Assembly: GCA_029834535.1 (NCBI GenBank) | Contig: JAQMWT010000349.1 | Span: 152,947 to 216,946, forward strand | Direction of reading: 5' to 3' | From: Chrysophaeum taylorii | Taxonomy: Eukaryota > Sar > Pelagophyceae > Pelagomonadales > Pelagomonadaceae | Length of the DNA stretch: 64,000 nt | Program-made: the position numbers and the translations under genes | Notes under the pieces: generated by a model | The model's input: the letters and a program-made list of their open reading frames with translations, nothing else | Told to the model about the DNA's origin: nothing | Databases searched by the model: none | Shown here: piece by piece, positions 60,405 through 64,000 of the stretch | Numbering within the stretch: position 1 is the stretch's first letter | Layout: every line of letters begins with the position of its first letter

Positions 60405-63165
60405 GTGAAAGGCAACCAACAACGCGCAAAACGCAACCCGAAAACGATGGCGACTCACGACCCACAAGTCCCGAGTCTGGAAGTAGCGACGCAACTCGCT
60501 ACACAACAAGCTCTCATTCGACAGTTCAAAGCCGATTTCTTTGCTCAGTTCGCCGCTGATTGCCAACGGCGCAAAGCAAATTTCTTGGATCAACTCGCCG
60601 CTGACTACGCTGCTCTCAGAGCCAAAATCGCTGCTCAAGACGAGCAACTCGATCAAGACGAGCAACTCGATCAAGAAGTGCAACTCGATCAAGATGAGCA
60701 ACTTGAACAAGCTCCCCAACCAGCTGTTCATACGGCAACTCCCCTCAAGCACAAGCCGACCCAAGACCCGATCATCTCGATGGTCACCCCGCCTCATACC
60801 GACCGACAACCCCACCGGATGTCAAACACCCCACTGCAAAAGTCTCAGACCCCACTGCCTTCCCTCCGGACCCAGGCATAGCCAAGGTTACTCCACAACC
60901 CGGCACACCCCACATTCACGAGGACACTCCACCTTGTTCAAATATCGCACCAGCAATGTTGAACACACCACCACCAATAAACATTACTCCCTTCACTCCA
61001 CCAACCCCACCGGAGCCTCCACCTCCTTCACTGGAGCCTAACTCCCCACTATCGGCGACTCCCGCTACACCACCTATACAAGTTCCCCAACATCCTCGTC
61101 AACCCCCTCGCCGCACCAATCATCTCCTTGATGATCATGCCACCTATGGCCATGACGGCCCCGGCACCTTCATCCCTGACCAAGCCCCCACCGCGGGTCA
61201 AGCTCCTGCCCCCCCACTGTCGGATTCCCTTGTCCGATATCCATCATCTTTCGCAAGTCACTCTCCTCCGGACTTTCCTCTCCATCCACAAGACCATGCC
61301 ACCTACGGGCACGACGGCCCCGGCACTTCCATTTCTACCACAGCTCCTTCCGCGGCTCAAGTTCCTGCCGCCCAACCATCGGACCCTCCTGACAGACCTT
61401 CATCACCTTTCGAAAGTCGCTGTTCCCCCGATTTGCACCTCCACCCGCGTGACTATGCATTCCACGACTACGACCATTCCTCCGTCCCCACTCAAGCAAC
61501 ACTCCACCTCCTTTCTCAAAGTTCCAATGCACCTCCGTCTGAGCTCCAACGCGAGTTGGCCACAACTAAGGCTGCACTCCGCTCCCAAACCGCTGAATTG
61601 GCCGCAACTAAGGCCACGCTCATTCGCAAGGATGACGCTTTGTCCTCCGCAGCCAACAAACTCAACATCACCGACGCCGCCCTGGCTTTCGCCACTGCCC
61701 AGCTCGCCATCCAAGCCGACGAACTGGTCTCCACCCACGCTGAACTCCATCTCACCCACACCCAGCTCAAGGCGCTCGAAACTGCCCACGCTGACATCCG
61801 CAACTCCCACCTTGAAACCAACGCCGACCTCAAATCATTCTTACCTCCTTGGATGCCACCAACCCCACCCAGGATGCTGCATCGCATCTTTCGCCTCATT
61901 TCCCCATCAACAACCAACCTTCATCCCCTTCCGAACCAACCTCCAATGCCTCTCCCCCGATTCTCCACGAGTATCATCACCACCTCCACGGATGCCCTGG
62001 ACCCGGTTCTCCTGGTTCACCACCCACTCCGTCTCTCTGTTCTCAACCTCCCGCCATCTCTGGCCCCTCCTCCTCTACCCACTCACTCTTCGCCTCTTTG
62101 GCACCCCCTGAACCCCTTTGCACCCGCTCGCCTTATCAGCTACCTGGTTCATTCCAACTCGACCACATCCCCGCGTCCGAGTTGCGAGGGCGTACATTCA
62201 ACACCGGCGACCGTACCCCTACCACCAGCGACGATCTCCACGTGCAAAGTCCCACCAAGAATCAAGACAACCAACATCAAGAATCGACAAGAACCGAATT
62301 ATCAAAAGACAGCTCTTTCCCTGATGGTCATGCTCACCATCATGCTGCCAAGACATGCACAAGGGCTTCTTCTCTCTTCGGGCACAACGGCCCAGGAAGC
62401 AGTCTTGTCGAAGGAACACCAAGCCACCTCGTTCCCACTTTCGACAAGTCAAAGAACAAGACACCTCGAGATGTTCCCGAGTATTATGCCTACATCGACT
62501 ATGGCAACCACACCCAAGAACCTAAGGCTCCGCCGTATTCTATGCCCCAGGCACAAGAGCCGCAGGCCACTGGCAACATCCCCTCTGATTCAGTCTCTTG
62601 GTATGATGCATACAGCGAAGAAGCAAGACCCACTTCGCTAGTCTCGAAGATAGTCTCCTCGACCATTCCAGATCAGCCGCCTGATCCAAGCACCACCAAT
62701 GACCCAGCAATGCCGTATCCACAAAGACAAGACACGCTGTCAACGGTCCCACGGTCAACATACTCGCAGGCACTCACCGCACCTGCAGGTATCAGCTCAG
62801 ATTCACAAGGCATTCCCGCCTTATTCGATATCTCTCGATCAGCAGCTCCCGATCACTTCGAAGCTGGTTCCGCCTCGCCGCCTTCTCTCCACGAAGACAG
62901 GCGCGCACTGACGCTCACCGGCGCTTGCTGCTGCACCCACCATCCACCTTCTCGGTCGGATGCACTGGATGACACTGCTCAGCAGGTTGCATGGACCCAT
63001 CTGCGACCACCATGTAACGATTTGATGGATGTCTTCGCACGAGCACCAGTCGCAGCACCTGATCACCCGCTCCCAACTTTCGGTCAGAGGACGCAATCCT
63101 TCGGCTGCCGATCCTTATGTCTCACCGCGACCAAGCCTCTGGAAAGCTTTCCATGGCTGCAGTAA
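60405..63165 (+). pseudogene. Proline-rich, coiled-coil gag-like protein in three frames
   Basis: Three long overlapping frames give one continuous story. Frame A (60405-60881; likely ATG 60447, MATHDPQVPSLEV) has a coiled coil (FKADFFAQFAADCQRR, AALRAKIAAQDEQLDQDEQL). Frame B (to 62641) continues DVKHPTAKVSDPTAFPPDPG and Pro-rich repeats, then a long coiled coil LATTKAALRSQTAELAATKA and AELHLTHTQLKALETAHADI. Frame C (61849-63165) continues LTSLDATNPTQDAASHLSPH and ends SFPWLQ. One frame change near 60800 and one near 61850 restore a product of about 900 residues. No nucleic-acid-binding motif or enzyme seen. Composition and setting suggest the gag or ORF1 of a retroelement; not proven. Confidence 0.45.
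61130..61460 (+). repeat. Imperfect tandem repeat of 50-55 codons in the Pro-rich protein
   Basis: DDHATYGHDGPGTFI...HPQ is followed by DHATYGHDGPGTSI...HPR, and a third diverged start DYAFHDYDHSS. Units start near 61131, 61294 and 61449; spacing 155-163 bases including small indels. Confidence 0.7.
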
Positions 63166-64000
63166 CAGACACAGATTTCGAGAGTTCTGAACGACCCGAT
63201 CAGCCGCAACTATGCACGATTCCATTGCGACCACTTCGGTCCTGTATGTCCCTTGCATAGCTCTCTTCTGGACGCCACACGCTTGCGCTGCCTCCGGAAA
63301 ATAGACGTTGCGCTCTCAGGAAACATTCTCTCGCGCACTATGCACAGACTCGCTCCAACTGAACCACTTCTGTGTTTTCGCATCACTGGAATGCACGACA
63401 AACGTTCCACGCCAGCTGCCGGCTCCACCACAAACATACGCCCAAGTCACGTACGTTGCCTCAAAAGCGTCTTATCGCTCAGCACGTCACTCCTCATTTG
63501 AGGACGCATGTCACATGCCCGCACCTTCGAATGCTCTACACGCCTAAGGGCAACCCTGGTCACTACGGCACTCACTGCTCTGGTCCCAGCATCTCCGCTA
63601 TTGAGGATGCACCCAGCAGGACTGACCCTTACATCGCCCTTGGTTCTACTGCACTCCTTCGGCGACCCCCTTTTCGAATTCCCGCACTGGACCCCAAGCA
63701 TTTCAGGCCGGATACTCTCCACCACGGGATCTCAGCTCACGCGCCCATCTGCCCTACCTTGCAGACAGGTCAGCCGCGAGCCACACTCCTTTGGCACTGA
63801 CTTCGGACCACCCGCATCACGCGCTTTTGCTCTGGAGCATGACACGCTTTTTGATGCTCTCCGCGTCACCGCCTCAACACCACGACACTCGTCATTTCCA
63901 CCGACACTGCGCCGCAACGTATCTCACGACCTTCAGATCACCAACATAAGTCGCTCGCGCCCGCACCACGTCGCGCACGCCTTACGAGGGCGTATTTCAA
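63166..64000. other. Window end, no recognised gene
   Basis: Open frames of 60-140 codons on plus (63253-63501, 63372-63800) have Ser/His/Pro-rich translations without motifs. They may belong to the retroelement that begins at 60.4 kb and continues past the window. Confidence 0.3.

Overview
The window is nuclear DNA from a eukaryotic alga with a secondary red plastid, most likely a photosynthetic stramenopile (pelagophyte-like); a haptophyte is the main alternative. The evidence is eukaryotic replication and cytoskeleton genes (MCM2, alpha-tubulin acetyltransferase, CK2 beta), a scramblase, and an FtsH protease whose N-terminus looks like a bipartite plastid-targeting presequence (signal peptide with a Phe after the cleavage site, then a transit peptide). 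Most intact genes are GC-rich single-exon ORFs packed tightly. One gene (CK2 beta, 54.5-55.7 kb) is split by five introns of about 54-82 bp.

Layout. 0.5-9.5 kb: decayed genes, above all a long relic of a fatty-acyl-AMP ligase / acyl-carrier / NRPS-type terminal (membrane plus hexapeptide) enzyme. 12.3-24.3 kb: the gene-rich core, with scramblase and MCM2 on plus, then on minus a decayed unknown gene, a small membrane protein, an acidic hypothetical protein, and a 1364-residue fusion (seven propeller-like repeats, coiled coil, protein kinase, RBR-like zinc module). 24.3-29.7 kb: gene debris and a Helitron helicase tail. 29.9-31.8 kb: plastid FtsH. 33.8-37.2 kb: a second, shorter relic of the acyl ligase gene. 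37.4-41.3 kb: a hypothetical protein, a TPR / E2-like / 2-oxoglutarate-dioxygenase protein and alpha-tubulin acetyltransferase; the last two overlap by 14 nt. 42-48.4 kb: minisatellite, decayed genes and a tandem array of about 1-kb units each ending in a broken PIF1/Helitron helicase C-terminus. 48.4-49.5 kb: a truncated acetyltransferase copy tail-to-tail with a frameshifted methyltransferase. 49.6-64 kb: mobile-element territory (Copia element with 96-bp LTRs, second Copia fragment, LINE tail, DDE transposase, proline-rich gag-like relic) surrounding CK2 beta.

The intact genes look like housekeeping functions rather than one pathway: DNA replication licensing, thylakoid protein quality control, membrane lipid scrambling, microtubule acetylation, CK2 signalling. 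The most unusual products are the propeller-kinase-RBR fusion and the TPR-E2-like-dioxygenase protein. The accessory DNA shows short motifs inside genes turning into tandem repeats (10-bp, 16-bp, GACA). Nothing here is a CRISPR array, rRNA or tRNA that I can recognise. All family assignments are from motif reading by eye; no search was run.
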